DNA of 64,000 nt, taken from NCBI GenBank assembly GCA_020025775.1, contig JAHHRN010000002.1, positions 1-64,000 of the forward strand. The letters run 5' to 3'. Origin of the DNA: Acutalibacter sp. (GTDB taxonomy: Bacteria; Bacillota; Clostridia; Oscillospirales; Acutalibacteraceae). Both the position numbers and the translations under genes were made by a program. Numbering within the stretch: position 1 is the stretch's first letter; each line of letters starts with the position of its first letter. The notes below the pieces were generated by a model. That model was given only the letters and a program-made list of their open reading frames with translations. It did not search any database and was not told where the DNA came from. Shown here piece by piece: positions 6,984-16,158 of the stretch.

Positions 6984-7012
6984 TTGCTATTTTTAGGAAA
7001 ATATGATAAAAT
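6984..7012 (+). promoter_or_regulatory. promoter of the ruvCAB operon
   Basis: TTGCTA (6984-6989), a 17-base spacer and TAAAAT (7007-7012), 38 bases before the ruvC start. Confidence 0.55.
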
Positions 7013-7050
7013 TATTAAAATATTGTGCTTTAATGGAAAGGTCTTCTTTC

Positions 7051-7557
7051 ATGATCATTTTAGGAATCGACCCCGGCTATGCGATTGTCGGCTATGGGGT
7101 CTTGGAATATCAAAATAATCGTTTTCGCGTGGTAGATTACGGCGCGATTACAACCAAAGCGGGCGTGCCGTTCAATCGTCGCTTAGAGCAGATTTATGAT
7201 TCGCTCTGCACTCTTATGGATACCTATAAACCCGATGCGATGTCCATTGAAAAATTATTCTACAACACCAATGCCAAAACCGTTATTGATGTTGCGCAGG
7301 CGAGGGGCGTTACCATGCTCGCGGCGCAAAAGCATGGCTTGGAGATTTTTGAATACACACCCCTGCAGGTCAAGCAAAGCGTTGTCGGCTACGGCAGAGC
7401 AGAGAAAAAGCAGGTGCAGGAAATGACGAAAATCATTTTGAACCTGAAAAGCGTGCCGAAGCCCGATGATACCGCGGATGCGCTCGCTATGGCGATTTGT
7501 CACGGCCACGCCAGCGGTTCTTTAATGGGTAAATTAAGACAGATGGAGAAAAAATAA
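7051..7557 (+). CDS. ruvC: Holliday junction resolvase RuvC
   Basis: RuvC cuts Holliday junctions during recombinational repair, working with RuvAB. The 168-residue length is typical. The acidic active site is visible: GIDPG at the start, SIEKLFY around residue 66, and DDTADALAMAICH near the C-terminus with its two aspartates. The ATG at 7051 was chosen because GAAAGG precedes it and family members begin MIILGIDPG; an upstream ATG at 7003 would add 16 residues not seen in the family. The stop is followed directly by the ruvA start. Confidence 0.97.
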   Translation: MIILGIDPGYAIVGYGVLEYQNNRFRVVDYGAITTKAGVPFNRRLEQIYDSLCTLMDTYKPDAMSIEKLFYNTNAKTVIDVAQARGVTMLAAQKHGLEIFEYTPLQVKQSVVGYGRAEKKQVQEMTKIILNLKSVPKPDDTADALAMAICHGHASGSLMGKLRQMEKK

Positions 7558-8166
7558 ATGTTCTATTCAATTACAGGAAAAGTGATGCACTTAGAGCCGC
7601 AGGCGATTGTTTTAGAAACCGGCGGCATCGCCTTTTATTTAAATACCACGATGACGACCTTAAAAACCGTCGGCGAAAAGGGTACGGTGCAGACCCTCTA
7701 CACCTACCTCAATGTGCGCGAAGATGCTATGGATTTATTCGGCTTTGCAACCGAGCAGGAATTAGCCTGCTTTAAACTGCTTATTTCCGTTTCAGGTGTC
7801 GGCCCGAAGGCGGGACTTGCCATTTTATCCGAGCTTACACCCGACAAGCTCTCCTTAGCGCTTGCCACAGGGGATACCAAGGCGCTGACCAAAGCGCAGG
7901 GCATCGGACCGAAAATTGCAAAGCGTATTGTGTTAGAATTAAAGGAAAAGATTGCAAAGGATTTAAGCCTTTCCGCTTCTATGCCGGAGCTTGAAACTGC
8001 TTCTGCGGCAGTATCGGGTGGCAATACGGCGGAAGCGATTGAAGCGCTCACCATGCTCGGCTATGCGCAGAGCGAAGCGGCAGTTGCTGTTGCAGGGCTT
8101 GACCCCGAGCTTTCCGTCGAAGATATGATTAAACAAGCATTAAAATCCTTGGCAAGGCAGGTGTAA
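7558..8166 (+). CDS. ruvA: Holliday junction DNA helicase subunit RuvA
   Basis: RuvA tetramers bind the four-way junction and load RuvB. The 202-residue protein shows the N-terminal OB fold (residues 1-65), the helix-hairpin-helix pair (VSGVGPKAGLAILSEL and GIGPKIAKRIVLELKEK), a flexible linker and a small C-terminal domain ending near KSLARQV that contacts RuvB. It starts right after the ruvC stop and ends three bases before ruvB, so the three genes are translated as a unit. Confidence 0.97.
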   Translation: MFYSITGKVMHLEPQAIVLETGGIAFYLNTTMTTLKTVGEKGTVQTLYTYLNVREDAMDLFGFATEQELACFKLLISVSGVGPKAGLAILSELTPDKLSLALATGDTKALTKAQGIGPKIAKRIVLELKEKIAKDLSLSASMPELETASAAVSGGNTAEAIEALTMLGYAQSEAAVAVAGLDPELSVEDMIKQALKSLARQV

Positions 8167-8169
8167 ACA

Positions 8170-9189
8170 ATGGATTTCGATATGGACGAACGCATTGTCT
8201 CCTCCGAATTCAATAGCGAATCGGACGGCGACATCGAGCTTTCTCTTCGCCCGAAAACCTTTCAGGAATATATCGGGCAGGAAAAGGCAAAAGAAAATTT
8301 AAAAATTTACATCGAAGCGGCAAAGGCGCGCGGCGACCAGCTTGACCACGTTTTGCTTTACGGCCCGCCCGGACTCGGTAAAACTACCTTGGCAGGTATC
8401 ATCGCCAACGAAATGAACGTGCAAATCCGCGTAACCTCCGGCCCGGCTATCGAAAAACCCGGTGACCTTGCGGCGCTTCTTACAAACCTCAGCGACGGCG
8501 ACGTGCTGTTCATCGACGAAATTCACCGCCTTTCCAAAAGCGTAGAAGAAGTTTTATATCCCGCTATGGAAGACAGTGTTTTAGATATTATCATCGGCAA
8601 AGGTCCTTCCGCACGCTCTATTCGAATTGATTTGCCGAAGTTTACACTTGTCGGTGCTACCACGAGAGCCGGTCAGCTTTCCGCACCCTTACGTGACCGT
8701 TTCGGCGTCATTGCGCGACTCGAAATGTACAGTCCCGAAGAACTTTTGCAAATTGTCACCAGAAGTGCAGGCATCCTTGGTATCGGTATTGATGAAAAAG
8801 GTGCTATGCAAATTGCATCTCGCTCCAGAGGCACACCGCGTATTGCAAACCGTCTCTTAAAGCGTGCCAGAGACTTCGCCGAGGTTATGGCGAACGGCTC
8901 TATCACCGAAGAGACTGCAAAAATCGCGCTCGGCAGAATGGAGATTGACCCCTTGGGTCTTGACTATATCGACCGTTTGCTCTTAACCTCCATGATTAAG
9001 AATTACAACGGCGGCCCTGTTGGTCTTGAAACCATTGCCGCCACCATCGGCGAAGAATCCATTACCATTGAAGATGTGTATGAGCCTTACCTCATGCAAA
9101 TCGGCTTCCTCGCCAAAACACCGCGCGGCAGAGTGGCAACACCGCTCGCTTATAAGCATTTAGGCTTCCCAATGCCGGGGCAAAAATAA
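8170..9189 (+). CDS. ruvB: Holliday junction branch migration ATPase RuvB
   Basis: RuvB is the AAA+ motor of branch migration. At 339 residues it is of normal length. Walker A is GPPGLGKTT near residue 63, Walker B is LFIDEIHRLS near 116, sensor 1 is GATTRAG, and the arginine finger lies in LRDRFG. The C-terminal winged helix, with KTPRGRVATPLAYKHLG, binds DNA. Third gene of the ruvCAB group; the next gene follows after 42 bases. Confidence 0.97.
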   Translation: MDFDMDERIVSSEFNSESDGDIELSLRPKTFQEYIGQEKAKENLKIYIEAAKARGDQLDHVLLYGPPGLGKTTLAGIIANEMNVQIRVTSGPAIEKPGDLAALLTNLSDGDVLFIDEIHRLSKSVEEVLYPAMEDSVLDIIIGKGPSARSIRIDLPKFTLVGATTRAGQLSAPLRDRFGVIARLEMYSPEELLQIVTRSAGILGIGIDEKGAMQIASRSRGTPRIANRLLKRARDFAEVMANGSITEETAKIALGRMEIDPLGLDYIDRLLLTSMIKNYNGGPVGLETIAATIGEESITIEDVYEPYLMQIGFLAKTPRGRVATPLAYKHLGFPMPGQK

Positions 9190-9231
9190 AGAAAAGCGGA
9201 TTTTCCGCAGTAGATAAGAAAGGTTTTACGC

Positions 9232-10107
9232 ATGCGTTACTCAAAAGATTGGAAAGATTATGAGCTTTTAGACTGCTCGAACGGCGAACGCTTAGAGCGT
9301 TGGGGCAATGTTACCCTCATTCGTCCGGACCCGCAGGTTATTTGGAATACACCGAAAATTCATCCCGCTTGGAAAAAGGCAGATGCCCTTTATCACCGCT
9401 CCAAAAGCGGCGGCGGTCACTGGGAACAGCTCGGCGCACTGCCCGACAAATGGCAGATTCGCTATCGGGATTTAACCTTCAATGTAAAACCCATGGGCTT
9501 TAAGCATACGGGTATTTTCCCCGAGCAGGCCGTGAACTGGGACTACGTTGCCGACCTCATAAAAAAGGCAGGCAGACCTGTGAAAGTATTGAATCTCTTT
9601 TCCTATACCGGCGCGGCAACCATTTCCGCTTTAAATGCCGGTGCCAGCGTTGTGCACGTCGATGCCTCTAAGGGCATGGTGCAGTGGGCAAAGGAAAATG
9701 CGGCGGCATCGGGCGTCAGCGACAGACCCGTGCGCTGGATTGTCGATGATTGCATCAAATTCGTGCAAAGAGAAATTCGCCGCGGTAACCACTACGATAT
9801 CATCATTATGGACCCGCCGTCCTACGGCAGAGGCCCCGGCGGCGAGGTTTGGAAATTAGAAGATGAAGTATATCGCTTTGTGGAGCTTTGCAAAGAGGTT
9901 TTATCCGAAGACCCCATTGCGGTGCTCATTAATTCCTATACAACAGGGCTTTCCCCGGCAGTTATGGAATACATTTTAGGCGTGCTTTTGAAAGATCGTT
10001 TCGGCGGCAGCGTAAGCTCCGATGAAATCGGCTTGCCGGTTACACAGACAGGCATGATTTTACCCTGCGGCGCTACAGCGATTTGGAGAAGCGAAGGAGC
10101 TAAATAA
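9232..10107 (+). CDS. class I SAM-dependent methyltransferase, RlmI/RlmK-like
   Basis: A 291-residue methyltransferase of the COG1092-like group, whose known members methylate cytosine in 23S rRNA. The SAM-binding motif is VLNLFSYTGAATISALNAGA (about 119-138), followed by the acidic VDAS motif and the catalytic-type motif IIMDPPSYGRG near 195. The N-terminal PUA domain of RlmI is absent, and the first 90 residues instead form a family-specific lead-in. RNA is the likely substrate, but the exact base is unknown. It sits between ruvB and the ecf genes with short spacers. Confidence 0.8.
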   Translation: MRYSKDWKDYELLDCSNGERLERWGNVTLIRPDPQVIWNTPKIHPAWKKADALYHRSKSGGGHWEQLGALPDKWQIRYRDLTFNVKPMGFKHTGIFPEQAVNWDYVADLIKKAGRPVKVLNLFSYTGAATISALNAGASVVHVDASKGMVQWAKENAAASGVSDRPVRWIVDDCIKFVQREIRRGNHYDIIIMDPPSYGRGPGGEVWKLEDEVYRFVELCKEVLSEDPIAVLINSYTTGLSPAVMEYILGVLLKDRFGGSVSSDEIGLPVTQTGMILPCGATAIWRSEGAK

Positions 10108-10113
10108 GAACTT

Positions 10114-10971
10114 ATGGAACAGAATTTTTTAGAATTTGACCACGTGTCCTATCGCTACGAATCCGAAGAAGGCGAGCCGCAGTTACCGCTTGCCGTTAAT
10201 GACGTGAGCCTCTCGGTCAAAAAAGGCGAGTTTATCGCCGTGCTTGGGCACAACGGTTCGGGAAAATCTACCTTAGCGAAGCTTTCCAATTCCGTGTTCC
10301 TGCCCGAAAGCGGTAAGATTTATGTCAACGGCATGGATACGAGCGACGAAAATTACGCCTATGATATTCGTAAAACCGTTGGCGTAGTTTTCCAAAATCC
10401 CGATAACCAGATTGTCGCTTCCATTGTGGAAGAGGATGTGGCGTTCGGGCCCGAAAACTTGGGCGTTCCCGCCAAAGAAATCCGTGAACGTGTGGATTAT
10501 GCTTTAAAGGCGTGCGGTATGTACGAATACAGAAAACGCGAGCCGCACAAGCTTTCCGGCGGTCAAAAACAGCGCGTAGCGATTGCAGGTATCATCGCCA
10601 TGCTGCCCGAATGTATCGTCTTAGACGAGCCGACCGCAATGCTCGACCCCAAGGGCAGAAAAGAAGTTTTTGAAACCGTACAGCATTTGAATCAAGAACT
10701 CGGCATGACGGTGCTCTTTATCACGCATTTCATGGAAGAAGCCGCAAAAGCCGACCGCGTCCTCGTTATGGATGGCGGCAAGCTTCTTTTAGACGGCACA
10801 CCGCGCGAGGTGTTCGCGCAAGATAAGCTTTTAAAATCCGTAGGCCTCGATGTCCCGAGAGCGGCAGAGCTTGCCAGAGGGCTTAAAAAGAAGGGCATCC
10901 CGCTGAAAGAAGATATTTTAAACGCAGAGGAATTTGCAGACGCTGTGTTGGAATTACTCGGAGAAAAATAA
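10114..10971 (+). CDS. ecfA1: energy-coupling factor transporter ATPase EcfA1
   Basis: One of two ATPases that power the shared ECF module, which serves several vitamin-binding S components. Of 285 residues, Walker A is GHNGSGKST, the Q-loop is VVFQNPDNQIVA, the signature is LSGGQKQRVAIAG and Walker B is CIVLDEPTAMLD. The NPDNQ and VEEDVAFGPENLG stretches are hallmarks of EcfA1. No S component gene is present in the window, as expected for a group II module. The gene is followed by ecfA2 after one base. Confidence 0.95.
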   Translation: MEQNFLEFDHVSYRYESEEGEPQLPLAVNDVSLSVKKGEFIAVLGHNGSGKSTLAKLSNSVFLPESGKIYVNGMDTSDENYAYDIRKTVGVVFQNPDNQIVASIVEEDVAFGPENLGVPAKEIRERVDYALKACGMYEYRKREPHKLSGGQKQRVAIAGIIAMLPECIVLDEPTAMLDPKGRKEVFETVQHLNQELGMTVLFITHFMEEAAKADRVLVMDGGKLLLDGTPREVFAQDKLLKSVGLDVPRAAELARGLKKKGIPLKEDILNAEEFADAVLELLGEK

Positions 10972-10972
10972 A

Positions 10973-11839
10973 ATGGCATTACTCGAAACCAAAGATTTAA
11001 CTTATGTTTACGGCGAGGGCACACCGTTTCGTGCGGTCGCACTCGACAATGTAAACATTACCATAGAAAAAGGCGATATGGTGGGCTTAATCGGACATAC
11101 CGGCTCCGGCAAAAGCACACTGCTCCAGCACTTGAACGGGCTTTTGTCGCCCTCTAAAGGTCAAATCCTTTTGAACGGCGAAGATATCCATAAGTCTAAA
11201 GAGACGCTTCGTGCCACGCGTTTTCGTGTGGGACTTTGCTTCCAATATCCCGAATATCAGCTCTTTGAAAGCACGAGCTACAAGGATATTGCTTTCGGAC
11301 CGAAAAACATGGGGCTGACCGAGCAGGAAATTAACCTGCGCGTCCAAAAAGCCGCAGAGTTCGTAGGACTTACCAAGGCGCATTTGGCAAAATCGCCCTT
11401 TGACCTTTCCGGCGGCGAAAAAAGACGTGTCGCCATTGCCGGTGTTATGGCTATGGAACCCGAAATTTTAATCTTAGACGAACCCACCGCAGGTCTTGAC
11501 CCCAAGGGCAGAGATACGATTTCCGCCATGATTGAAAACTACCGCCAAAACACGGGTAATGCGGTGATTATCGCATCCCACAGTATGGATGACGTTGCCG
11601 AAAATGCCAATAAAGTCATCGTGATGAACGGCGGCAAGGTGGCGCTCAGCGGTACGGTAGATGAGGTTTATAAGGAAGTGGACACGCTCCTTTCCATAGG
11701 CCTCGATGTTCCGCAGATTACCGAAATTTTCTTAAAGCTTCGCGAAAAGGGCTTAGATGTTAAAACCGACATCTATTCCTTAGCTGGGGCAGAGGAAGAA
11801 CTGCTTCGTCTCTTTAAAGAAAGGGGCGTGAGAAGATGA
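10973..11839 (+). CDS. ecfA2: energy-coupling factor transporter ATPase EcfA2
   Basis: The second ATPase of the ECF module (288 residues). Walker A is GHTGSGKST, the Q-loop FQYPEYQLFE is typical of EcfA2, the signature is LSGGEKRRVAIAG and Walker B is ILILDEPTAGLD. The ATG at 10973 was chosen over an in-frame start inside ecfA1 because it gives the family N-terminus MALLETKDLTYVY. Its last four bases overlap the ecfT start (ATGA), implying coupled translation and balanced amounts. Confidence 0.95.
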   Translation: MALLETKDLTYVYGEGTPFRAVALDNVNITIEKGDMVGLIGHTGSGKSTLLQHLNGLLSPSKGQILLNGEDIHKSKETLRATRFRVGLCFQYPEYQLFESTSYKDIAFGPKNMGLTEQEINLRVQKAAEFVGLTKAHLAKSPFDLSGGEKRRVAIAGVMAMEPEILILDEPTAGLDPKGRDTISAMIENYRQNTGNAVIIASHSMDDVAENANKVIVMNGGKVALSGTVDEVYKEVDTLLSIGLDVPQITEIFLKLREKGLDVKTDIYSLAGAEEELLRLFKERGVRR

Positions 11840-12651
11840 TTAAAGATATCACTATCGGTCAGTATTTCCCGGGCACTTCTCCCATTCATAAATTAGACCC
11901 GAGATTAAAGCTTATTTTAACCTTTGCTTATATCTTGACCGTGTTTTTCTGCAAGAATTTTGTATCGCTCGCGATTATCAGTGCCGTGCTTTTGGTTACG
12001 GTTTTAATTTCTAAAATCTCCGCCAAAATGCTCTTAAAGAGCTTAAAGCCGATTATCGTTATCGTCATTTTAACCTCGCTTTTGCAGATTCTTTACACGG
12101 ATGACGGCACCGTGCTTTTAGAGTGGTGGAAAATCAAAATCACCTCGGGCGGTCTTTACATGGCGTTTTTCACAACGGTGCGTATTATCCTGCTCGTTGC
12201 GGCAAGCTCCATGCTGACCTATACCACCTCACCGACGCTTTTAACCGATGCGATTGAGCGTATTTTTTCGCCCTTAAAGGTTTTAAAAATCAACGTCCAT
12301 TCTATCGCGATGATGATGACCATTGCACTTCGTTTTATCCCGACCTTGATTGATGAGGTCGATAAAATCATGGCGGCGCAAAAGGCACGCGGCGCAGAGC
12401 TGGATACAGGCAATATTCTCGAGCGCGGCAAGGCTATGGTGCCGATTTTCGTGCCGCTCTTTATTAATTCGTTTACCAGAGCATACGATTTGGCGTTTGC
12501 TATGGAATGCCGCTGCTACAGAGGCGGCGAGGGCAGAACGAGCCTTCGCGTTATGAAGCTGCGTGCAAGAGATTATATCACTACGGGTATTTTTGCCCTC
12601 TGCTTAGTTGCCATTATACTCGCAAATCATTTTTTACCGGCGGTAATTTAA
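11836..12651 (+). CDS. ecfT: energy-coupling factor transporter transmembrane protein EcfT
   Basis: The membrane scaffold that connects EcfA1/EcfA2 to S components. The 271-residue protein begins with the typical GQYFPGTSPIHKLDPRLKL (19 residues), has about five to six membrane segments, and carries the two coupling-helix motifs with Ala-Arg-Gly: AQKARGAELD near 179 and AMECRCYRGGEGRT near 217. It overlaps ecfA2 by four bases and abuts truA. Confidence 0.95.
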   Translation: MIKDITIGQYFPGTSPIHKLDPRLKLILTFAYILTVFFCKNFVSLAIISAVLLVTVLISKISAKMLLKSLKPIIVIVILTSLLQILYTDDGTVLLEWWKIKITSGGLYMAFFTTVRIILLVAASSMLTYTTSPTLLTDAIERIFSPLKVLKINVHSIAMMMTIALRFIPTLIDEVDKIMAAQKARGAELDTGNILERGKAMVPIFVPLFINSFTRAYDLAFAMECRCYRGGEGRTSLRVMKLRARDYITTGIFALCLVAIILANHFLPAVI

Positions 12652-13419
12652 ATGAAACAATTTCTTTTAACTTTAACCTTTGACGGCAGTGCCTTTCATG
12701 GCTGGCAGGTGCAACCCAATGCACTCACAGTGCAGGAAGCTCTGCAAGATGCCATAGAACGCATTTTGGGTGTGCGCGAAAGCGTAACCGGCTGCAGTCG
12801 CACCGACAGCGGTGTGCATGCCGATAATTTCTATTGCACGGTGCGCACCGAAAAGGTGATTTCTGCGCAGAAACTGAAAATGGGTCTTAACGCTGTTTTG
12901 CCGCCCGAAATTGCGGTGAAAGAGGTTAAAAAAGTGCCTTTGGAGTTTCATCCGCGCTATGATGCCAAAGCAAAGGAATATCGTTATTTAATTTTTAATA
13001 AGGATTATAAGCAGCCGTTTTATGTAAACCGTGCGCTGTTTTACCCGTGGAAGCTGGATGCCAAGTTCTTAAACGAGCAGGCCAAAGCTTACCTCGGTAC
13101 GCATGATTTTTCGGCATTTTGTGCCGCAAAGAGCGATAAGGAAGATAAAACCCGCACCATTTACAGAGCCGATGTCCTCGAAAACGGCGATTTTATAGAA
13201 TTTCATGTCTGCGGTGACGGCTTTCTCTATAATATGGTTCGTATTATGGTAGGTACGCTTTTGGATATTCAAAAGGGGAATTTAGAAAAGGATTCCATTC
13301 CGGCAATTTTAGAAAGCCGCGACAGAAAAAATGCAGGGCAAACCGCATTGCCCGACGGATTATATTTGCATCGTGTCTTTTACGATGCAGAAGAAGTTCG
13401 ACTTTTAGATGAACGATAG
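12652..13419 (+). CDS. truA: tRNA pseudouridine synthase A
   Basis: TruA makes pseudouridine at positions 38-40 of the tRNA anticodon arm. The 255-residue protein carries the catalytic aspartate in CSRTDSGVHA near residue 51. Family motifs LTFDGSAFHGWQ at the start and GDGFLYNMVRIMVGTLL near 187 are also present. The ATG follows the ecfT stop with no gap. The ecfA1-ecfA2-ecfT-truA order is a common Firmicute arrangement. Confidence 0.96.
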   Translation: MKQFLLTLTFDGSAFHGWQVQPNALTVQEALQDAIERILGVRESVTGCSRTDSGVHADNFYCTVRTEKVISAQKLKMGLNAVLPPEIAVKEVKKVPLEFHPRYDAKAKEYRYLIFNKDYKQPFYVNRALFYPWKLDAKFLNEQAKAYLGTHDFSAFCAAKSDKEDKTRTIYRADVLENGDFIEFHVCGDGFLYNMVRIMVGTLLDIQKGNLEKDSIPAILESRDRKNAGQTALPDGLYLHRVFYDAEEVRLLDER

Positions 13420-13430
13420 GGGGGAGCACA

Positions 13431-14702
13431 GTGGAAAAGGAACCCAAAAAACAGAATGTGAAAACGAAACCGCGAAAAAAGAAAAAAGCACCGAAAAAGG
13501 GGCAGGAAAAGCTTTTGTCGGTTTTAAAAACCGTGTGCATCATTTCCGTTGTGCTGGCACTTTTGGTCATTGCCGCCCAGCGCTTCGGGGATATTACCTT
13601 TTCGAGCGTCAGTGACTATTTCAATACCCTCATTTCGGGTGCAAAGAGCGGCGACGGCTACCCTTATTATTTTGAAAGCTTAGCTGTAAAAAAGGTTTTA
13701 CCGATTGAAAAAGACCTTTTCGTGCTTTCCGACGATGCAGGCTTCGTGCTCGACAATACCGCGCGAACCTTAGGTAAAGAAGAACATACACTTTCTTCTC
13801 CGCTGTCTGTGTCGGCAGGGGGCAGAGTCTTAACCTTGGATGTCGGCGAGCATTCCTATAGAGTCCAGTCCAAAACAAAATTGCTTTATGAAGGCTCTTT
13901 TCCGCAAAAGCTTTTAACCGGTGCTATTTCCAAAAGCGGTGCTATCGCGCTCGCTTCCCGCGGCGATTCTTCTCAAACGAAGCTCACCGTTTTAAATAAG
14001 CACCAAAAAGAAGTTTTCACTTGGAACTGCGCCAATGAGAATATCATCGCTCTTGCGCTTTCCGATAATGGCAAACGTGTGGCAGTCTCTGTTGTTGGTG
14101 CAGCAGACGGCGAGCTTTATTCTAAGGTTTATCTATTTGATACCTCGAAAAATGACCCGCTTTTAAGCCTCAGCTATACGGGTATTGTCCCGCACCTCAG
14201 CTTCCTCTCGGGAGACTATCTCCTCGTGGCAGGCAATAAGGTGTTTGAGCTTTATAAAGGCAATGAAAAAATCGCAGAAGAAGATTTATCCGTCAACACC
14301 TTTTCTCATCTTTATACAAGTGATAGCAAATACGCCATTGCTGCCTTTTCCAAATACGGCAGTGCATCTTCCAAAATTATTAAAGCCTATGACCGCAAGG
14401 GTAATTTGCTCTTTACTGTGGAGTTAAATGAAAGCATTAAAGGCGTTTCCACAGACGGGCAAAGCTTCAGCGTTCTTTCCGATAATGCCCTCTATAATTA
14501 TGACAGAGAAGGCGCCCTCATCGGCAAAGTACCGATTGAAGCCGGCTGTATTTTGCCGTTTACGGACGGAAAATGGACCTATGTTTGGACCGTCGGTGGC
14601 ATTGAACGGTTTAAGACCAATCGCATCGACGAGGGGGAGGAACCGAGCACTTCAGCACCAGAGGAAATTACCGATAATCCTTTTAAAGAAGATGCAAACT
14701 GA
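13431..14702 (+). CDS. membrane-anchored DUF5711-like protein
   Basis: A 423-residue protein of unknown function resembling DUF5711 proteins of Clostridia. The first 25 residues are strongly basic, followed by one membrane segment (about 24-44: LKTVCIISVVLALLVIAAQ). A long extracytoplasmic part rich in beta-strands follows, with repeated G-K-RVAVS / YAIAAFSKYG-like units that look like a beta-propeller. The tail is acidic and Pro/Ser/Glu-rich. The GTG start at 13431 is preceded by GGGGAG. The gene lies 11 bases after truA. Confidence 0.6.
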   Translation: MEKEPKKQNVKTKPRKKKKAPKKGQEKLLSVLKTVCIISVVLALLVIAAQRFGDITFSSVSDYFNTLISGAKSGDGYPYYFESLAVKKVLPIEKDLFVLSDDAGFVLDNTARTLGKEEHTLSSPLSVSAGGRVLTLDVGEHSYRVQSKTKLLYEGSFPQKLLTGAISKSGAIALASRGDSSQTKLTVLNKHQKEVFTWNCANENIIALALSDNGKRVAVSVVGAADGELYSKVYLFDTSKNDPLLSLSYTGIVPHLSFLSGDYLLVAGNKVFELYKGNEKIAEEDLSVNTFSHLYTSDSKYAIAAFSKYGSASSKIIKAYDRKGNLLFTVELNESIKGVSTDGQSFSVLSDNALYNYDREGALIGKVPIEAGCILPFTDGKWTYVWTVGGIERFKTNRIDEGEEPSTSAPEEITDNPFKEDAN

Positions 14703-14705
14703 AGG

Positions 14706-14734
14706 TTGTCCCTTTTTCAAACTTGTGTTACAAT
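14706..14734 (+). promoter_or_regulatory. promoter of cvpA
   Basis: TTGTCC (14706-14711), a 17-base spacer and TACAAT (14729-14734), beginning just past the DUF5711-like gene. Confidence 0.55.
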
Positions 14735-14766
14735 AAAGAAAAAGAATTTGTCTTTAGGAGGTGCAT

Positions 14767-15462
14767 ATGAATCTCGCTTTGGATTTATGTTTTTTAATAA
14801 TTCTTTTGGTTTTTACCGTTGTGGGTGCGAAGCGCGGCATCGCGAAAACCGTGTTGGAGCTTTGTGCATTCTTTGTAAGTTTGGTTTTGGCCTTTTCCGT
14901 GTGCACACCGCTTGCCACCGCGTGTTATGACAATTTCATGTCGGACCGTACCACCGAGAAAATCGAAGAAAGCTTAAACGAAGAAGCTTTAAATCTGGAG
15001 AATCTGAACGTTTCCATTACCACGATCGGTATTCCGTCTTTTATTGAACCCTTTGCGAAAGAGCAAGCGGAGCAATTAAAAGAAACCTTGGAAACGGTTA
15101 AAAAAGACAGTCACACAAAAGCGCAATTTGCCGCAAAACTCGAAGAAAGTGTCATCCGTCCTATTACCGTAAAAGGTCTTTCGGCGCTTACTTTCTTTAT
15201 TGTTTTTCTTGTCGCGGCGGTGCTCCTGCGTATTTTGGCAGGCTTCCTTGCCGGGCTCTTTAAGTTCCCGGTTGTGGGTGCCGTAAATGCCGTTTTGGGC
15301 GGCGTGTTCGGCATTGTAAAAGGCGTGCTTTGTGTGTTTATCGTCGGTGTGATTTTACTCTTTTTATCTCCGCAGTTCGGCGGAGCACTGGCACAGCTTA
15401 CCGCTTCTTCTAAAATCTTAGAATTTATGCAAACCACATTACCCAGTCTTTTAACATTTTAA
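14767..15462 (+). CDS. CvpA family membrane protein
   Basis: A 231-residue CvpA-family protein. Two hydrophobic segments lie near the N-terminus (about 3-22 and 32-55), then a charged extracytoplasmic helical stretch with many Glu/Lys, and two or three more segments from about 140 to 210 with the glycine-rich GFLAGLFKFPVVGAVNAVLG region (20 residues) typical of the family. CvpA proteins are linked to envelope integrity and colicin V export in Enterobacteria; the role in Clostridia is unclear. The ATG at 14767 is preceded by AGGAGGT; the GTG at 14761 falls within that site. Confidence 0.8.
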   Translation: MNLALDLCFLIILLVFTVVGAKRGIAKTVLELCAFFVSLVLAFSVCTPLATACYDNFMSDRTTEKIEESLNEEALNLENLNVSITTIGIPSFIEPFAKEQAEQLKETLETVKKDSHTKAQFAAKLEESVIRPITVKGLSALTFFIVFLVAAVLLRILAGFLAGLFKFPVVGAVNAVLGGVFGIVKGVLCVFIVGVILLFLSPQFGGALAQLTASSKILEFMQTTLPSLLTF

Positions 15463-15501
15463 ATGTTTTCATTATAAAATTTAAAAAAGAGGTGCATCCT
15501 A

Positions 15502-16143
15502 ATGAAAGAAAATTTAAAAAGCCTGTTTGAGGGTTGTCTGACCGTTCCGAACCTTCTCTCTCTCATTCGCATTTTGCTCATTCCCGTGTTCGGCGTGCTC
15601 TTTTACAGAGGCGAAGTGCTCTGGTCCGTTATCGTTTTGGCACTCTCCGGTCTTACCGACTTCTTAGACGGCAAAATTGCAAGAAAGTTTAATCAGGTTA
15701 GCGCACTCGGTAAACTCTTAGACCCTATTGCAGACAAATTAACCCAAATTACCATTGCCATTGTGATTTTCTTGGAGTTCAATAAGTCCCAGGACCCCAC
15801 CATGAAGTGGTTTAAATGGGTATTCCTCTTCTTCCTCTTTAAGGAACTCTTAATGGTGATTATCGGTGCAATCATGCTTGCCGTCGGCCTTCGTCCCGTG
15901 GCAGCCGAAATCTACGGCAAAGTGGCAACCTTTGTATTCTATGCCGTTATGGTTTTGGTCGTGGCTTTCGGTCCCGAAATCGGTGCATTGAGAAATGTAT
16001 TCACCTTACCGACACCCGTTATGATTGCGCTTGTTATCCTTGCCGCAGTTTTAACCTTTGTAGCACTTTTAAGCTACGCACCGCCCACTTTCCGTCAGTT
16101 CAAGGAAAGAAAGGCAAAAAAAGAAAACGAAAAGAAAGCATAA
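15502..16143 (+). CDS. CDP-alcohol phosphatidyltransferase, PgsA-like
   Basis: A 213-residue membrane enzyme that would transfer a phosphatidyl group from CDP-diacylglycerol to an alcohol, most often glycerol 3-phosphate. The family motif is present as DFLDGKIARKF followed by ALGKLLDPIADK. Five or six membrane segments are visible, and the C-terminus is very basic (Arg/Lys/Glu-rich). A second member is at 23966; one of the two is presumably the main phosphatidylglycerophosphate synthase, and this one may differ in acceptor. It is preceded by GAGGTG at good spacing. Confidence 0.85.
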   Translation: MKENLKSLFEGCLTVPNLLSLIRILLIPVFGVLFYRGEVLWSVIVLALSGLTDFLDGKIARKFNQVSALGKLLDPIADKLTQITIAIVIFLEFNKSQDPTMKWFKWVFLFFLFKELLMVIIGAIMLAVGLRPVAAEIYGKVATFVFYAVMVLVVAFGPEIGALRNVFTLPTPVMIALVILAAVLTFVALLSYAPPTFRQFKERKAKKENEKKA

Positions 16144-16158
16144 GAGGGCAGTATTTTT